A stretch of 64,000 nt of DNA from Micromonospora polyrhachis (GTDB lineage Bacteria; Actinomycetota; Actinomycetes; Mycobacteriales; Micromonosporaceae): assembly GCF_014203835.1 (NCBI RefSeq), contig NZ_JACHJW010000001.1, positions 3,608,501-3,672,500 of the forward strand, given 5' to 3'. Positions within the stretch are counted from its first letter, which is position 1. Each line of letters begins with the position of its first letter. Of the stretch, positions 24,411-34,561 are shown piece by piece. The notes below the pieces were generated by a model that searched no databases, was not told the DNA's origin, and saw only the letters and a list, made by a program, of their open reading frames with translations. Both the position numbers and the translations under genes were made by a program.

Positions 24411-27400
24411 TCAGGATGCCGGCAGATGCGCCAGTTGGATCAGTCGTACTCCTTCCTTGCGGGTCACCAGCCGCCCACGACCCGGTGGCAGCGGACTCGG
24501 GCGGACGTTGCCGACCAGCGCGCCCTCGTCGGCGTTACCGGACATCACCAGGCCCGGTGAGGACAGTTCGCGCAGCCCTTGGATGATCGGCTCGTAGATG
24601 GCCCGGGCGGCGCCGCCAGCACGGCGGGTCAGCACCAGGTGAAGACCGACGTCGCGGGCCTGCGGAAGGTACTCCGTCAGGGCCTGTAACGGGTTGGCCG
24701 GTCCCGTGGCCACCAGGTCGTAGTCGTCGACCAGTACGAACAGCTCCGGGCCGGTCCACCAGGACCGGTCCTTCAACTGCGCCGGCGTGACATCCGGGCC
24801 GGGCAGCCGGCGCTGCATGTAACCGGCAGCCGACTCGATGAGGTCGGTGGTTCCGGCGGCTGCCGTGCCGTAACCGATCAGGTGCTCGCTCTGGATCGCA
24901 CCGAGCAGGCTACGCCGGTAGTCGACCACGATCACCCGGGCCTGCTCCGGCGTGAACCGGTCCGTGATCGACGTGGCCAGGGCCCGCAGGAACGACGACT
25001 TGCCACACTCGGCGTCGCCGAAGAGGACGAAGTGCGGTTCGGAGGCGAAGTCGATCGACACCTGCCGCAGGTCGGCCTCGGCGATGCCGATCGGAATGCG
25101 CAGCCCGTCGGTCTCGGCCAGCTCCAACGCGGTGTACGGCAGCACCGGCGGCAGTAGCCGTACCCGGGGGGCGGGTGCCCCGGTCCAGCCATCCGCGACC
25201 GCCTTGACCACTGCCGACGTTTCCCCGCCGAGCCCGGCCAACTCGGGCAGGGCGGTCAGGAAGTGCAGGCTTTCGGCGGTGATGCCCCGACCGGGCGTCT
25301 TCTCCGGCACGTTCGCCGCCGCCCGGCGGGACACGACCGAATCCGTCGGGTCACCCAGGCGTAGCTCCAGTCGGGAGCCGAACAGGTCGCGGATCGCCGG
25401 GCGGAAGTCCATCCACCGGGCGGCGGTGGCGACCACGTGTACCCCGTATGACAGGCCCCGGGTGGCGATGTCGGTGACCAGGGGCTCCAGGTCGTCGTAC
25501 TCGCCTCGCAGGGTCGACCAGCCGTCGACGATCAGGAACACGTCGCCGAACGGGTCGGCCGGACCAGTCGGGTTACCCGCCGCGCGCCGTTTCCGGTACA
25601 CCGAGATCGACTCCACGCCCGACTCGGCGAAGCGTCGTTCCCGGTCGGCGAGCAGGGTGGCGACCTCGCCGACCGTACGCCGGACCACCGTGCTGTCCAG
25701 TCGCCCGGCCACCCCGCCGACGTGCGGCAGGTCGCGGAGGCCGGTCAGCGACCCGCCACCGAAGTCCAGGCAGTAGACCTGTACCTCGGCCGGGGTGTGG
25801 GTGAGGGCGAGACCGCAGATCAGCGTACGGAGCAGCGTGGACTTGCCGCTGAGTGGAGCGCCGACCACGGCGACGTGTCCGGCGGCCCCTTCAAGTTGCA
25901 GCCACAACAGGTCGCGGCGCTGCTCGAAGGGCTTGTCGACCAGGGCGACCGGCACCTGGAGGGCGCCGTGCAGTTCCGGGTTGCCGAAGGTCAGCCCGCG
26001 TGCCGGGTCGAGGGCGACCGGGCCGAGCAGTTCGTCGAGCGTCGCCGCCTGGCCCAGCGGGGGCAGCCAGACCTGGTGGGCCGGTGGCCCCTGCCCGACC
26101 AACCGGGCGACCAGTACGTCGAGCAGGCTTTCGCCGGTTGCCGACTCCGCCGCGTCGTCGTCCGGGCTGACCGGTGCTGCCACCGGTTCGGGGATCGGTA
26201 CGAAGTGGGTCGAATAGGAGAGCAGTCGAGGGGCGCCCGGTTGCCCGGGACCGCCGGACGCGCCCGCGCCGGTGCGCTGGAATACGCCGGAAACGTACGC
26301 GGCCTTGAACCGGACCAGCGGCTCGGTGCCGAACTTCAGGTAACCGTGGCCGGGAGAGCGGGGCAGCTCGTAGGCGTCGGGCACGCCGAGCACCGTCCGG
26401 GACTCCAGCGACGAGAAGGTCCGCAGACCGATCCGGTACGACAGATGGGTGTCCAGCCCGCGCAGCCGGCCCTCCTCCAGGCGTTGGGAGGCGAGCAGCA
26501 GATGTACACCGAGCGACCGACCCAGCCGGCCGATCTGGACGAAGAGGTCGATGAAGTCGGGTTTCGCGGTAAGCAGTTCGGAGAACTCGTCGCAGATGAT
26601 CAGCAGGGACGGTAGCGGGGCGAGAGTCCCCCCGCTGGCACGCGCCTTCTCGTAGTCCCGGAGGCTGGCGAAGTTGCCGGCCCGGCGCAGCAGCTCCTGC
26701 CGACGGATCAGCTCGCCGTTGATCGCGTCGACCATCCGGTCCACCAGCGGCAACTCGTCGGCGAGGTTGGTGATCACCGCTGCGGTGTGCGGCAGCCGGT
26801 CCAGCGAGGCGAACGTCGCGCCGCCCTTGAAGTCGATGAGTACGAAGTTGAGCGTCTCGGAGGAGTGCGTCGCCGCCAGGGCGAGCACCAGGGTACGAAG
26901 CAACTCGGACTTGCCGGAGCCGGTGGCCCCGATGAGCAGCCCGTGCGGACCCATGCCGTCCTGGGCGGATTCCTTGAGGTCGAGTTCGATCGCCCCACCG
27001 TCGGAGCCGACCCCGATCGGCACCCGCAGCCGGTCCCGGTTGGCCCGGGGCACCCAGCCCTGTGCCGGGCTGAAGCTCTCCGGGTCACCGACGCCGAGCA
27101 GCTCGGCCAGCCCCATCTCGGTGGTCAACGGCGCGTCGGACGCCTTCGAGGCGGCGGCCAACCGCAGCGGGGCGAGTCGACGCGCCACCGCCTCGGCCTC
27201 GACGACGCCCAGTTGGTCCGGTACGCCCACCTCCACCGGACCGTCCATGGAGAGAGTGCCGAGTCGGCCGCCCCGTACGTCCAGCGCCAGGGTCGACCGG
27301 TCCAGCAGGCGGGGTGGCGGGTTGTCCAGGTCGATGATGGTGACCGCGTCGATGCCGCCGTCGCTGACCAGATGGGAGGCGCCGGTCAGGTCCCCGCCGT

Positions 27401-28442
27401 CGAGGACGACCACGACGTGCGGCCCGTCGGTCGCCGGTCCGGCCGCACTGAACCGGGACCTGCTCCCCAGTACGTCGTCGAGTAGCTTCTCCAGGTCGGC
27501 CGCCGCGCTGGTGACCAGGCGTACCGGACCGAGCGCGTCGGTGAGCGTCGGGTGCTGGGCGTGTGGCAACCACTTGACCCACTCCCACCGGTCCCGGCGC
27601 TCGGGACCGGTGCAGACCGCGATCAGCAACTCGTCCGGAGCGTGGAAGACCGAGAGTTGGGTCAGCATCGCCCGGGCCAGCGCCTGTGCGTCGGCGGAGC
27701 CGGCGTGTCCGCCGGTGCCGTCGGTCCCCTGCGCCACGCCGATGGCTCCCAGCAGCGCGCCCGATGCCGGGTTGCGCGTGGCCGAACCGGTGACGAAGAC
27801 CCGGGCGAAGCCCCGGAGGGAGAGCGCCACCGGCAACGCGGGCACCACCGAGTACGCGTCGAGGAACCGGCGCAGCGCCCCGGCCGTCATCGGTTCGAGG
27901 TCCTCCAGCGGTCGGGTGACCGGCGGCACCAGGGGGGTGGCGAGGGTCTGCGGGCCGACCCCGATCCGGACCACGCCGAAGTCCGGGTCCCCCGGGCGAC
28001 GTTCCCAGACCCGATGACTAGCCACAGTGGACCATAGTTGGGCTGGATCTGGGTGCCGGTAGAAGAGACCGGCCTTCTGCTTGGCCGCCGTCTCCCGGAC
28101 CCGACGGCGCAGGGTGGCGAGGTGACGCAGGTATTCGCGTCGGGCCGCCATCATCTCCGACTTCTTCGGCGAGCCCGAGGCGCTGCCCCAGGAGGTGGCC
28201 AGCATGGCGAGAGAGGAAATGCCGAACATCGCCCCCACCACATAGGAGTAGGTGCCCCCGCCCCGGCCGAACATCATCGCCATAGCGACGGAGCCACCCA
28301 GCATCGGCAGGAGCATCAGCGCCTGTTGCCAGCGGCTGCCGGTGGTGGCGGGAATCTCCGGCGGTGCCTCGACGGCGAGTTCCCCGATCGGAATCTCCGG
28401 CGCTGGTCGGCGTGGTGGCCGCTTGATGACAACACTGCTCAC
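24411..28442 (-). CDS. eccC: Type VII secretion FtsK/SpoIIIE ATPase, fused EccCa-EccCb
   Basis: A 1343-aa motor of the ESX system. Seen: start VSSVVIKRPPRRPAPEIP typical of EccC, two membrane helices near residues 40-85, and three ATPase domains with Walker A motifs GATGSGKS, GAPLSGKS and GDAECGKS, and Walker B-like ends LLIICDEFSE, VFLIVDGWS and LFVLVDDYD. All three Walker lysines are present. GTG 28442 is chosen from the conserved N-terminus; the frame is open to 28637 but would add non-conserved residues. The start overlaps the stop of a 9-codon ORF that has the strong ribosome binding site. It is divergent from eccD and followed by mycP. Confidence 0.95.
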   Translation of the reverse strand: MSSVVIKRPPRRPAPEIPIGELAVEAPPEIPATTGSRWQQALMLLPMLGGSVAMAMMFGRGGGTYSYVVGAMFGISSLAMLATSWGSASGSPKKSEMMAARREYLRHLATLRRRVRETAAKQKAGLFYRHPDPAQLWSTVASHRVWERRPGDPDFGVVRIGVGPQTLATPLVPPVTRPLEDLEPMTAGALRRFLDAYSVVPALPVALSLRGFARVFVTGSATRNPASGALLGAIGVAQGTDGTGGHAGSADAQALARAMLTQLSVFHAPDELLIAVCTGPERRDRWEWVKWLPHAQHPTLTDALGPVRLVTSAAADLEKLLDDVLGSRSRFSAAGPATDGPHVVVVLDGGDLTGASHLVSDGGIDAVTIIDLDNPPPRLLDRSTLALDVRGGRLGTLSMDGPVEVGVPDQLGVVEAEAVARRLAPLRLAAASKASDAPLTTEMGLAELLGVGDPESFSPAQGWVPRANRDRLRVPIGVGSDGGAIELDLKESAQDGMGPHGLLIGATGSGKSELLRTLVLALAATHSSETLNFVLIDFKGGATFASLDRLPHTAAVITNLADELPLVDRMVDAINGELIRRQELLRRAGNFASLRDYEKARASGGTLAPLPSLLIICDEFSELLTAKPDFIDLFVQIGRLGRSLGVHLLLASQRLEEGRLRGLDTHLSYRIGLRTFSSLESRTVLGVPDAYELPRSPGHGYLKFGTEPLVRFKAAYVSGVFQRTGAGASGGPGQPGAPRLLSYSTHFVPIPEPVAAPVSPDDDAAESATGESLLDVLVARLVGQGPPAHQVWLPPLGQAATLDELLGPVALDPARGLTFGNPELHGALQVPVALVDKPFEQRRDLLWLQLEGAAGHVAVVGAPLSGKSTLLRTLICGLALTHTPAEVQVYCLDFGGGSLTGLRDLPHVGGVAGRLDSTVVRRTVGEVATLLADRERRFAESGVESISVYRKRRAAGNPTGPADPFGDVFLIVDGWSTLRGEYDDLEPLVTDIATRGLSYGVHVVATAARWMDFRPAIRDLFGSRLELRLGDPTDSVVSRRAAANVPEKTPGRGITAESLHFLTALPELAGLGGETSAVVKAVADGWTGAPAPRVRLLPPVLPYTALELAETDGLRIPIGIAEADLRQVSIDFASEPHFVLFGDAECGKSSFLRALATSITDRFTPEQARVIVVDYRRSLLGAIQSEHLIGYGTAAAGTTDLIESAAGYMQRRLPGPDVTPAQLKDRSWWTGPELFVLVDDYDLVATGPANPLQALTEYLPQARDVGLHLVLTRRAGGAARAIYEPIIQGLRELSSPGLVMSGNADEGALVGNVRPSPLPPGRGRLVTRKEGVRLIQLAHLPAS

Positions 28443-28468
28443 GCCAGCCCGCTCCTGACCGTGTCCAT
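28439..28468 (-). CDS. Nine-residue upstream ORF (MDTVRSGLA) coupled to eccC
   Basis: ATG at 28468 has the excellent Shine-Dalgarno gaggaggacaca; the frame is nine codons long and its TGA shares four bases with the eccC GTG (GTGA). eccC itself has only a weak GGAG further upstream. Ribosomes loading here could reinitiate at eccC. Confidence 0.4.
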   Translation of the reverse strand: MDTVRSGLA

Positions 28469-28636
28469 TGTGTCCTCCTCTACGGCCGTACCGGTAGATC
28501 ATCCACCGGTCGGCCCCGGCCCGTCCGGCGGCTCGCGTCGCCATACCCTCACGCTCCGGTGAACGGGCCCGGCCCATGGTAGGTAGAGTTCGGTCGTCCG
28601 CGCAGCCTCGGTTGCCGACGTAATGGAGGATCGTCA

Positions 28637-30067
28637 ATGAGTACCGGGCTCGCCCGTGTCACGATCAGTGCCCCGGAGCGGCGGTTGGACGTTGCCTTGC
28701 CGGAACAGGTATCCCTCGCGGAACTGCTGCCCGAGGTGCTCCGACACGCTGGTGAAGGGCTGGCCGACGAGGGCGAACGACACGGCGGCTGGCTACTGCG
28801 CCGCGCGGACGGAGCGGTGCTGTCGACCGGCCAAGCCCTACTACCCCAGGGCGTACGCGACGGCGACGTGCTGCACCTCGTACCCGCTCGGGCGCAGTGG
28901 CCCGAACTCGAATACGACGACGTCGTGGAAGCGATCGCTGACGGGGCCCGACGACGGGGCAGCGCCTGGTCCGGTCCGGCGACCCGCTACGCCGCTCTGG
29001 GCGGTGCCGGCGTCGCGCTCGCCGCCGGACTGTTCGCCGTACTGGCCGGCGGGGTGGACTGGCCGGCAGGAGCGTACGCCTCGCTCGGCATCGCCGTACT
29101 ACTCGCGCTCGCCGGGGTGGTGGCCTCCCGGGCGTACGGGGACGCGCCGGCCGGCACCGCCCTCGGCGGCTTCGCGATGCCGTACGCCTTCGCCGGTGGC
29201 GCACTGCTGGTGGCCTCCGGCGATCCGGTCGGGGTGTTCGGGCCGATCCGCTGGCTCGGTGCACCCGAACTGCTGGCCGGCTCGGTGGCGCTCCTGCTGA
29301 TGGCAGTGCTCGGCCTGATCGGGGTGGCCGCCGGGCTGCGGCTGTACGCGGCCGGTGTGGCAGTCGGCCTGCTCGGCGCGGTGACCGCACTGGCCGGGCT
29401 CTTCCTGTCGGCTGCCGGAGCTGCGGCGATCCTGCTCTCCGTGCTGGTCTGCGCGATCGGCACGCTGCCGCTGCTGGCGATCCGGTTCGGCAAACTGCCG
29501 ATGCCACCGATCACCCTGCCGACCGGTGACCAGTCGGCAGTCGGTGCGGACGGGGAGCCAGTCGATCCGCTGGCCGCCGCCCGGGAACGACCCGAGCGGC
29601 GTCGGGTGTTCGCCGCGGTGGCGCGTACCGAGGAGTTGCTGACCGGAATGCTGATCGGGCACGCGGTGCTCGCCGCTGGGGCAGCCGCCGTGCTCGTCAC
29701 GGTGGGCGGCTTCTCCGGCCGCATTCTCGTGGCGGTCTCCGCCGCGGCGTTACTGCTGCGGTCCCGCCTCTTCGTGACGGTGCGCCAGCGGGTGCCGCTG
29801 GTAGCCGCCGGCCTGGCCAGTCTCGCCGTACTCGGCGTGGCCCTGGCCGCGCGGGCCGAAGAGAACGCTCTGTTACTGCTGGCGGTGGGCGGGCTGGTGG
29901 TGGCCCTGGTGACGGTAGTGGCTGCGGCGACCTACTCGCGCCGACCCCCGACGCCGTACCTGGGGCGGGCCGCCGACATCATCGACACCCTGATGGTCGT
30001 CTCGGTGGTGCCGGTGGCATGCGCGGTACTGGGCCTCTACGCACGCGCCCGGGGTCTGCTTGGCTGA
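28637..30067 (+). CDS. eccD: Type VII secretion integral membrane protein EccD
   Basis: A 476-aa membrane subunit of the ESX core. Seen: a ubiquitin-like YukD domain at residues 1-85 (ARVTISAPERRLDVALPEQ), then a charged linker and about eleven hydrophobic helices from residue 118 to the end. ATG 28637 has GGAGGA 6 nt upstream. It is divergent from eccC with a 194-bp shared control region and is followed by a terminator and the convergent ppa gene, so it stands alone. EccB, EccE and EsxA/B are not in the window. Confidence 0.93.
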   Translation: MSTGLARVTISAPERRLDVALPEQVSLAELLPEVLRHAGEGLADEGERHGGWLLRRADGAVLSTGQALLPQGVRDGDVLHLVPARAQWPELEYDDVVEAIADGARRRGSAWSGPATRYAALGGAGVALAAGLFAVLAGGVDWPAGAYASLGIAVLLALAGVVASRAYGDAPAGTALGGFAMPYAFAGGALLVASGDPVGVFGPIRWLGAPELLAGSVALLLMAVLGLIGVAAGLRLYAAGVAVGLLGAVTALAGLFLSAAGAAAILLSVLVCAIGTLPLLAIRFGKLPMPPITLPTGDQSAVGADGEPVDPLAAARERPERRRVFAAVARTEELLTGMLIGHAVLAAGAAAVLVTVGGFSGRILVAVSAAALLLRSRLFVTVRQRVPLVAAGLASLAVLGVALAARAEENALLLLAVGGLVVALVTVVAAATYSRRPPTPYLGRAADIIDTLMVVSVVPVACAVLGLYARARGLLG

Positions 30068-30094
30068 GCGACACCCCGGGCGGGTCGAGACACG

Positions 30095-30137
30095 CGAACC
30101 GGCCGTCGGATCGGCAAAGCGACCGACGACCGGTTCG
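30095..30137. terminator. Bidirectional hairpin terminator between eccD and ppa
   Basis: cgaaccggccgtcgg pairs with ccgacgaccggttcg (one mismatch), 13-nt loop, located between the two convergent stop codons. Confidence 0.7.
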
Positions 30138-30148
30138 GGTAGATCAGG

Positions 30149-30652
30149 TCAGTGGCCGCCTTCGCTCTGCTCGGCCTCCTGCTGACGGCGGTACGACGCC
30201 CGGATCTCCGCTTCGGCCTCGGTACGGCCCACCCAGGTGGCACCTTCGACCGACTTGCCGGGTTCGAGGTCCTTGTACACCTCGAAGAAGTGCTGGATCT
30301 CCAGCCGGTCGAACTCGCCGAGGTGGTGGATGTCCCGCAGGTGCTCCTGCCGGGGGTCCTCGAACGGGACGCACAGGACCTTGTCGTCGCCGCCCTTCTC
30401 GTCGGTCATCCGGAACATTCCGATGGTGCGGCACCGGATCAGGCAACCTGGGAAGGTAGGTTCGGGTACCAGCACCAGGGCGTCCAGCGGGTCGCCGTCC
30501 TCGCCCAGGGTGCCCTCGATGAAGCCGTAGTCCGCCGGGTACTGGGTAGAAGTGAAGAGTGTGCGGTCCAGCCTGATCCGGCCGGTCGCGTGGTCCACCT
30601 CGTATTTGTTGCGGTGACCCTTAGGGATCTCAACCGTCACGTCGAAATCCAT
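30149..30652 (-). CDS. ppa: Inorganic pyrophosphatase (family I)
   Basis: A 167-aa cytoplasmic enzyme that hydrolyses diphosphate. Seen: [31 protein letters not shown] and the metal-binding signature [12 protein letters not shown], then the acid-rich C-terminus. Length is right for actinobacterial PPase. ATG 30652 has AGGGAG 7 nt upstream; a GTG two codons earlier is possible but too close to it. Neighbour of dacB in divergent orientation, as Rv3628 and Rv3627c are neighbours in M. tuberculosis. Confidence 0.95.
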   Translation of the reverse strand: MDFDVTVEIPKGHRNKYEVDHATGRIRLDRTLFTSTQYPADYGFIEGTLGEDGDPLDALVLVPEPTFPGCLIRCRTIGMFRMTDEKGGDDKVLCVPFEDPRQEHLRDIHHLGEFDRLEIQHFFEVYKDLEPGKSVEGATWVGRTEAEAEIRASYRRQQEAEQSEGGH

Positions 30653-30800
30653 CTTCACGCTCCCTCGTTTGCCCACGCTGGCTAACGGAACTACCACCAA
30701 CCGGACAAGTGTTGATCCACTCGCTTGAACCGGTCGCCGCATAGTGTTCGGACCAAAGTAGTGTCGCCTAAGCCGATTTTTGCGCGGTGGGGAGGGTGTA

Positions 30801-33422
30801 GTGGCGAGGGAAGATTCACACTCTGGCCCCGAGGGTGATCCTCGGCCGCCGGCAGCTACATCGCCCCAAAAGGGGGATGACCAGCCGCAGCCGCCGACAT
30901 CGGAGCTACCAGAGAACGATACGTCCAGTGATCCGAGCGCTGGCCCAGACCCGGATGTCCCGGGTCCGGATGCGGAAGAGCCGACTCCGCCCGCTGGTCA
31001 GGTCGAGGCGGATGCGGATGCGGACGGTGACGTTACTCGGCCGATCCCGTCGGTTGAGCCGCCCGTGCCGGCTGGCCCGGTCGCCGGGCCGACCCCGCCG
31101 GTTGAGCCGACCCCGCCGGTTGAGCCGGCCGCCCCGGTTGAGCCGCCGGCCCCGGTTGAGCCGCCCGTGCCGGTTGGCCCGGTTGCCGGGTCGACGCCGC
31201 CGGTTGAGTCGTCGGTGGTTGCGGATGATGACGCCACCGAGTCGCTGTCGCCGGTAGCCCCGTCGTCGTCGGTTGAGGCGTCGGTGGCTGCGGAAGAGTC
31301 GAGCCCGGCTGCCGGTCAGGTGGAGGCGGACGCGGACACGGATGATGACGTTACTCGGCCGATCCGGTCGGTTGAGCCGGCGGACGCGGACACGGACGCC
31401 ACGCGGCCGATTCCGTCGGTTGAGCCGCCGGCCCCGGTTGGCCCGGTTGCTGGGTCGATGCCGCCGGTTGAGTCGTCGGTGGTTGCGGATGATGACGCCA
31501 CCGAGTCGCTGTCGCCGGTAGCCCCGTCGTCGTCGGTTGAGGCGTCGGTGGCTGCGGAAGAGTCGAGCCCGGCTGTCGGTCAGGTGGAGGCGGACGCGGA
31601 CACGGACGTCACACGGCCGATTCCGTCGGTTGAGCCGGCGGCCCCGGTTGGCCCGGTTGCTGGGTCGACCCCGCCGGTTGAGGCGTCGGTGGTTGCGGAA
31701 GAGCCGAGCCCGGCTGCTGGTCAGGTCGAGGCGGACGATGAGGTTACCCGCCCGATTCCGTCGGTTGAGCCGTCCGCGCCGGCTGTCCCGGTTGCTGGGC
31801 CAATCCCGCCAGCGCCTCCGCCTCCGCCTGTATCGGTGCCCTCGCCTCTGGCAGGTTCGCCGTCGCTGCCGTCGCTGCCGTCGCTGCCGTCGCTGCCGTC
31901 GCTGCCGCCTCCGCCTCCGCCACCGGCTGGGCCACCGGTTCCCGCTGTCGACAGCGTGCCCTCTCTGCCGTCGCGTGCGAGCGGTCGCACCAAGCTCCTA
32001 GCCGTACTCGTGCCGGTACTCGTTCTGGCCCTGGCGGCGGTCAGCCTGGTAATTGTTCGGCCCGGTCCGATTGCGGGTTGGTGGGGCTCCGGCGATCGCT
32101 CCCCGGCCATCATCGAACTGGGGGAGCCCACCCCACCGCCCGTGCTGGCGAACGTGCCGGACAACGCGCCGATGCCGACCCCGGCCGGGATTCGCGCTGC
32201 GATCGACGCCCTGGTCACCGGCTCCGCCCTCGGCAGTGAGGTGAACGTGTCGGTGCTCGATGCGCTTACCGGGGAGTCGCTCTATGTCCGGGGCGGTGAC
32301 GTGCCGACCGTACCCGCCTCCACGACGAAGCTGGCCACCGCCGTTACGGTGCTCGCCACCCGGGGACCGGCGTACCGGATCACCACGCGCGTGGTGGCCG
32401 GAGCCGAACCGGGTGAAGTAGTGATCATCGGGGCCGGTGACCCCACCCTGGCGGTCAACGGCACGGGCAGCTATCCCGGTGCCGGCCGACTCGACCGCCT
32501 GGCAGAGCAGGTGAAACAGGCGCTGGGTGGGACCGTGCCGACTAAGGTCACCGTCGACTCCTCCCTCTATTCCGGGCCGACCTACGAACCCGGCTGGGAC
32601 GCCGACATCCCGACCGGTGGCTACGGGGCGGCGATGACCGCCCTGATGACCGATGGCGCCCGACTCGATCCCAAAAAGTCGACCAAGGGGGCCGCGCGAA
32701 CGCCCGTACCGGACCTAGCGGCGGGAAAGTCCTTCGCCAAGCTTCTTGGTCTCCCGGCTGCCCAGGTCAAGGCGGTGAGCCGGGGAACCGCGCCGCCGGC
32801 GAACGGCTCGACCGCCCCGCCGACCGCGGGCACCGGCCCGATCGAGCCCGGTACGGAGTTGGGGCGGGTGCAGTCCCCGCCGATCATCCGGATGGTCGAC
32901 TTCATGCTTACCGACAGCGACAATGTGGTCGCCGAGGCGCTGGCCCGACAGGTGGCGCTGAGCCGAGGACAGCCCGCCTCCTTCGTGGGTGGGGCGGCGG
33001 CGATGGACGTAGTGCTCGCCGAGTTGGGGCTGCCGGCCGACCAGAGTGACCTGGCCGACGGTAGTGGCCTGTCCCGCAGTAACCGGGTGACCCCGGAACT
33101 GCTGTCCCGGCTGCTGGTCATGGTTGCCAACGGGCAGCACCCCGAGCTGACCGGCCTGGTCAATGGCCTACCGGTGGCGGGCTGGTCCGGCACACTCGAT
33201 GACCGCTTCGGCGTGGCGGCCAGCCGGATGGGAGCCGGGGTGGTCCGAGCCAAGACGGGGACCCTCTCCGGTGTGCATGCCTTTTCCGGCCTGCTCACCA
33301 CTGCCGACGGGCGGTTGCTCGCGTTCACCGTGCTGGCCAACAAGGTGCCGGTCGGCAGCGATCAGGCCCAGCCGATCCTGGACCGGCTGGCCGCGACGCT
33401 GGCCGCCTGCGGCTGTCGCTGA
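30801..33422 (+). CDS. dacB: D-alanyl-D-alanine carboxypeptidase/endopeptidase (PBP4 type) with long repeat-rich cytoplasmic arm
   Basis: An 873-aa membrane-anchored wall hydrolase. The first ~395 residues are a disordered Pro/Val/Glu/Asp/Ser-rich arm with large repeats (VEPPxPVGPVAG, [17 protein letters not shown]). One membrane helix follows at about 397-420, then the PBP4 domain with STTK nucleophile ([10 protein letters not shown]), SDN, and KTG (RAKTGTLSG). Typical DacB is about 460 aa, so the arm almost doubles it and lies inside the cell. GTG 30801 is chosen for GGGGAGGG ending 4 nt upstream; a TTG at 30780 is the longest alternative. Followed by the zincin gene as in M. tuberculosis (Rv3627c-Rv3626c). 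Confidence 0.9.
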   Translation: MAREDSHSGPEGDPRPPAATSPQKGDDQPQPPTSELPENDTSSDPSAGPDPDVPGPDAEEPTPPAGQVEADADADGDVTRPIPSVEPPVPAGPVAGPTPPVEPTPPVEPAAPVEPPAPVEPPVPVGPVAGSTPPVESSVVADDDATESLSPVAPSSSVEASVAAEESSPAAGQVEADADTDDDVTRPIRSVEPADADTDATRPIPSVEPPAPVGPVAGSMPPVESSVVADDDATESLSPVAPSSSVEASVAAEESSPAVGQVEADADTDVTRPIPSVEPAAPVGPVAGSTPPVEASVVAEEPSPAAGQVEADDEVTRPIPSVEPSAPAVPVAGPIPPAPPPPPVSVPSPLAGSPSLPSLPSLPSLPSLPPPPPPPAGPPVPAVDSVPSLPSRASGRTKLLAVLVPVLVLALAAVSLVIVRPGPIAGWWGSGDRSPAIIELGEPTPPPVLANVPDNAPMPTPAGIRAAIDALVTGSALGSEVNVSVLDALTGESLYVRGGDVPTVPASTTKLATAVTVLATRGPAYRITTRVVAGAEPGEVVIIGAGDPTLAVNGTGSYPGAGRLDRLAEQVKQALGGTVPTKVTVDSSLYSGPTYEPGWDADIPTGGYGAAMTALMTDGARLDPKKSTKGAARTPVPDLAAGKSFAKLLGLPAAQVKAVSRGTAPPANGSTAPPTAGTGPIEPGTELGRVQSPPIIRMVDFMLTDSDNVVAEALARQVALSRGQPASFVGGAAAMDVVLAELGLPADQSDLADGSGLSRSNRVTPELLSRLLVMVANGQHPELTGLVNGLPVAGWSGTLDDRFGVAASRMGAGVVRAKTGTLSGVHAFSGLLTTADGRLLAFTVLANKVPVGSDQAQPILDRLAATLAACGCR
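31171..31604. repeat. Near-identical ~170-bp in-frame duplication in dacB
   Basis: 31171-31340 recurs at 31435-31604 (offset 264 bp, 88 codons) with only a few changes, within a wider field of shorter ggttgagccg-type repeats from about 31040 to 31800. It encodes the intracellular arm. Confidence 0.85.
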
Positions 33423-33468
33423 CCCGGCGCGGCGACCGCGAGCCCGGGTGGGGTTGTGCGGGCGCGGG

Positions 33469-33474
33469 TACGGT
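33469..33474 (+). promoter_or_regulatory. Putative -10 box (TACGGT) of the zincin gene
   Basis: Six nt before ATG 33481; no Shine-Dalgarno. Confidence 0.5.
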
Positions 33475-33480
33475 GGGTCC

Positions 33481-34551
33481 ATGGCGCAGTTCGTGGACTG
33501 GGATCTGGCCACCGCCACCGCTGGGGCGCTGGCTAAGTCGGGCCCTCGGGTCTCCTATGACGAAGCGACGGAGGTCGTGGCCGACCTGCGTCGACTGACC
33601 GACGAGGCAGCCGAGCACGTGGCGGCGTACACCGGACTGCGGTCCCAGGTCGAGCATCCGCCGGTGCGGGTGGTCGACCGACGGGACTGGGCGGCTACCA
33701 ACGTTGCCGGCCTCCGTCAGGTGATCACTCCGCTGGTCGGCCGACTCACCGGCGACAAGCAGCCGGGTGCGCTCACTGACGCGATCGGTTCCCGGCTGAC
33801 CGGGGTGCAGGCCGGGACGGTGTTGGCCTACCTTTCCGGCCGGGTGCTCGGTCAGTACGAGGTCTTCTCCGCCGACCCGGGCCAGCTGCTACTGGTGGCA
33901 CCGAACATCGTCGAGACCGAGCGGAAGTTGGCTGCCGACCCGCACGACTTCCGGCTCTGGGTCTGCCTGCACGAGGTGACCCACCGCACCCAGTTCACCG
34001 CCGTACCGTGGCTGCGCGGCCACTTCCTCGGCGAGGTGCAGGCGTTCGTCGACGCGTCGCAGGCCGGCGGGGAGAATTTCCTGAACCGACTGCGCCGTGG
34101 GGTGGCCACCCTGGCCGAGGCGATCCGCGACCCGGAGAGCCGGACCAGCGTCCTGGACATCGTGCAGACCCCGGGGCAGCGGGCCGTGCTCGACCGGCTG
34201 ACCGCGTTGATGACGCTGCTGGAGGGGCACGCGGAGTTCGTCATGGACGGCGTGGGGCCGGAGGTGGTTCCCAGCGTCGAGGAGATCCGGGCCAAGTTCA
34301 ACCGTCGGCGGGAGGCAGGCAACCCGCTGGAGAAGGCGATCCGCAAGCTGCTCGGCGTGGACGTCAAGATGCGCCAGTACGCCGAGGGGCGCAAGTTCGT
34401 CCATGGGGTCGTGGACCGGGTCGGCATGACCGGGTTCAACAAGATCTTCAGCTCGCCGCTGACCCTGCCCCGGCTGACCGAACTGGCTGACCCGGACGCC
34501 TGGGTGACCCGGGTGCACGGCCCGGTCGCCCCGATGTCGGACGCCGACTGA
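33481..34551 (+). CDS. Zincin_2/DUF2342 zinc-dependent metalloprotease-like protein (Rv3626c-like)
   Basis: A 356-aa protein. Seen: start MAQFVDWDLATATAGAL, the zinc motif HEVTH at about residues 162-166 and a downstream EGHAEFVMDG that can supply the third ligand. The family is sometimes labelled as linked to coenzyme F420 synthesis through genome context only; its substrate is unknown. No signal peptide. The frame is open upstream to 33163 across the dacB end, but ATG 33481 has the TACGGT box and the conserved N-terminus. It lies 10 nt before tilS. Confidence 0.88.
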   Translation: MAQFVDWDLATATAGALAKSGPRVSYDEATEVVADLRRLTDEAAEHVAAYTGLRSQVEHPPVRVVDRRDWAATNVAGLRQVITPLVGRLTGDKQPGALTDAIGSRLTGVQAGTVLAYLSGRVLGQYEVFSADPGQLLLVAPNIVETERKLAADPHDFRLWVCLHEVTHRTQFTAVPWLRGHFLGEVQAFVDASQAGGENFLNRLRRGVATLAEAIRDPESRTSVLDIVQTPGQRAVLDRLTALMTLLEGHAEFVMDGVGPEVVPSVEEIRAKFNRRREAGNPLEKAIRKLLGVDVKMRQYAEGRKFVHGVVDRVGMTGFNKIFSSPLTLPRLTELADPDAWVTRVHGPVAPMSDAD

Positions 34552-34561
34552 GCCGGTCAGC

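Noticed and set aside
31040-31800. CRISPR or mobile repeat in the dacB region
   Set aside because: Repeats are imperfect, in-frame multiples of three and encode a low-complexity arm.
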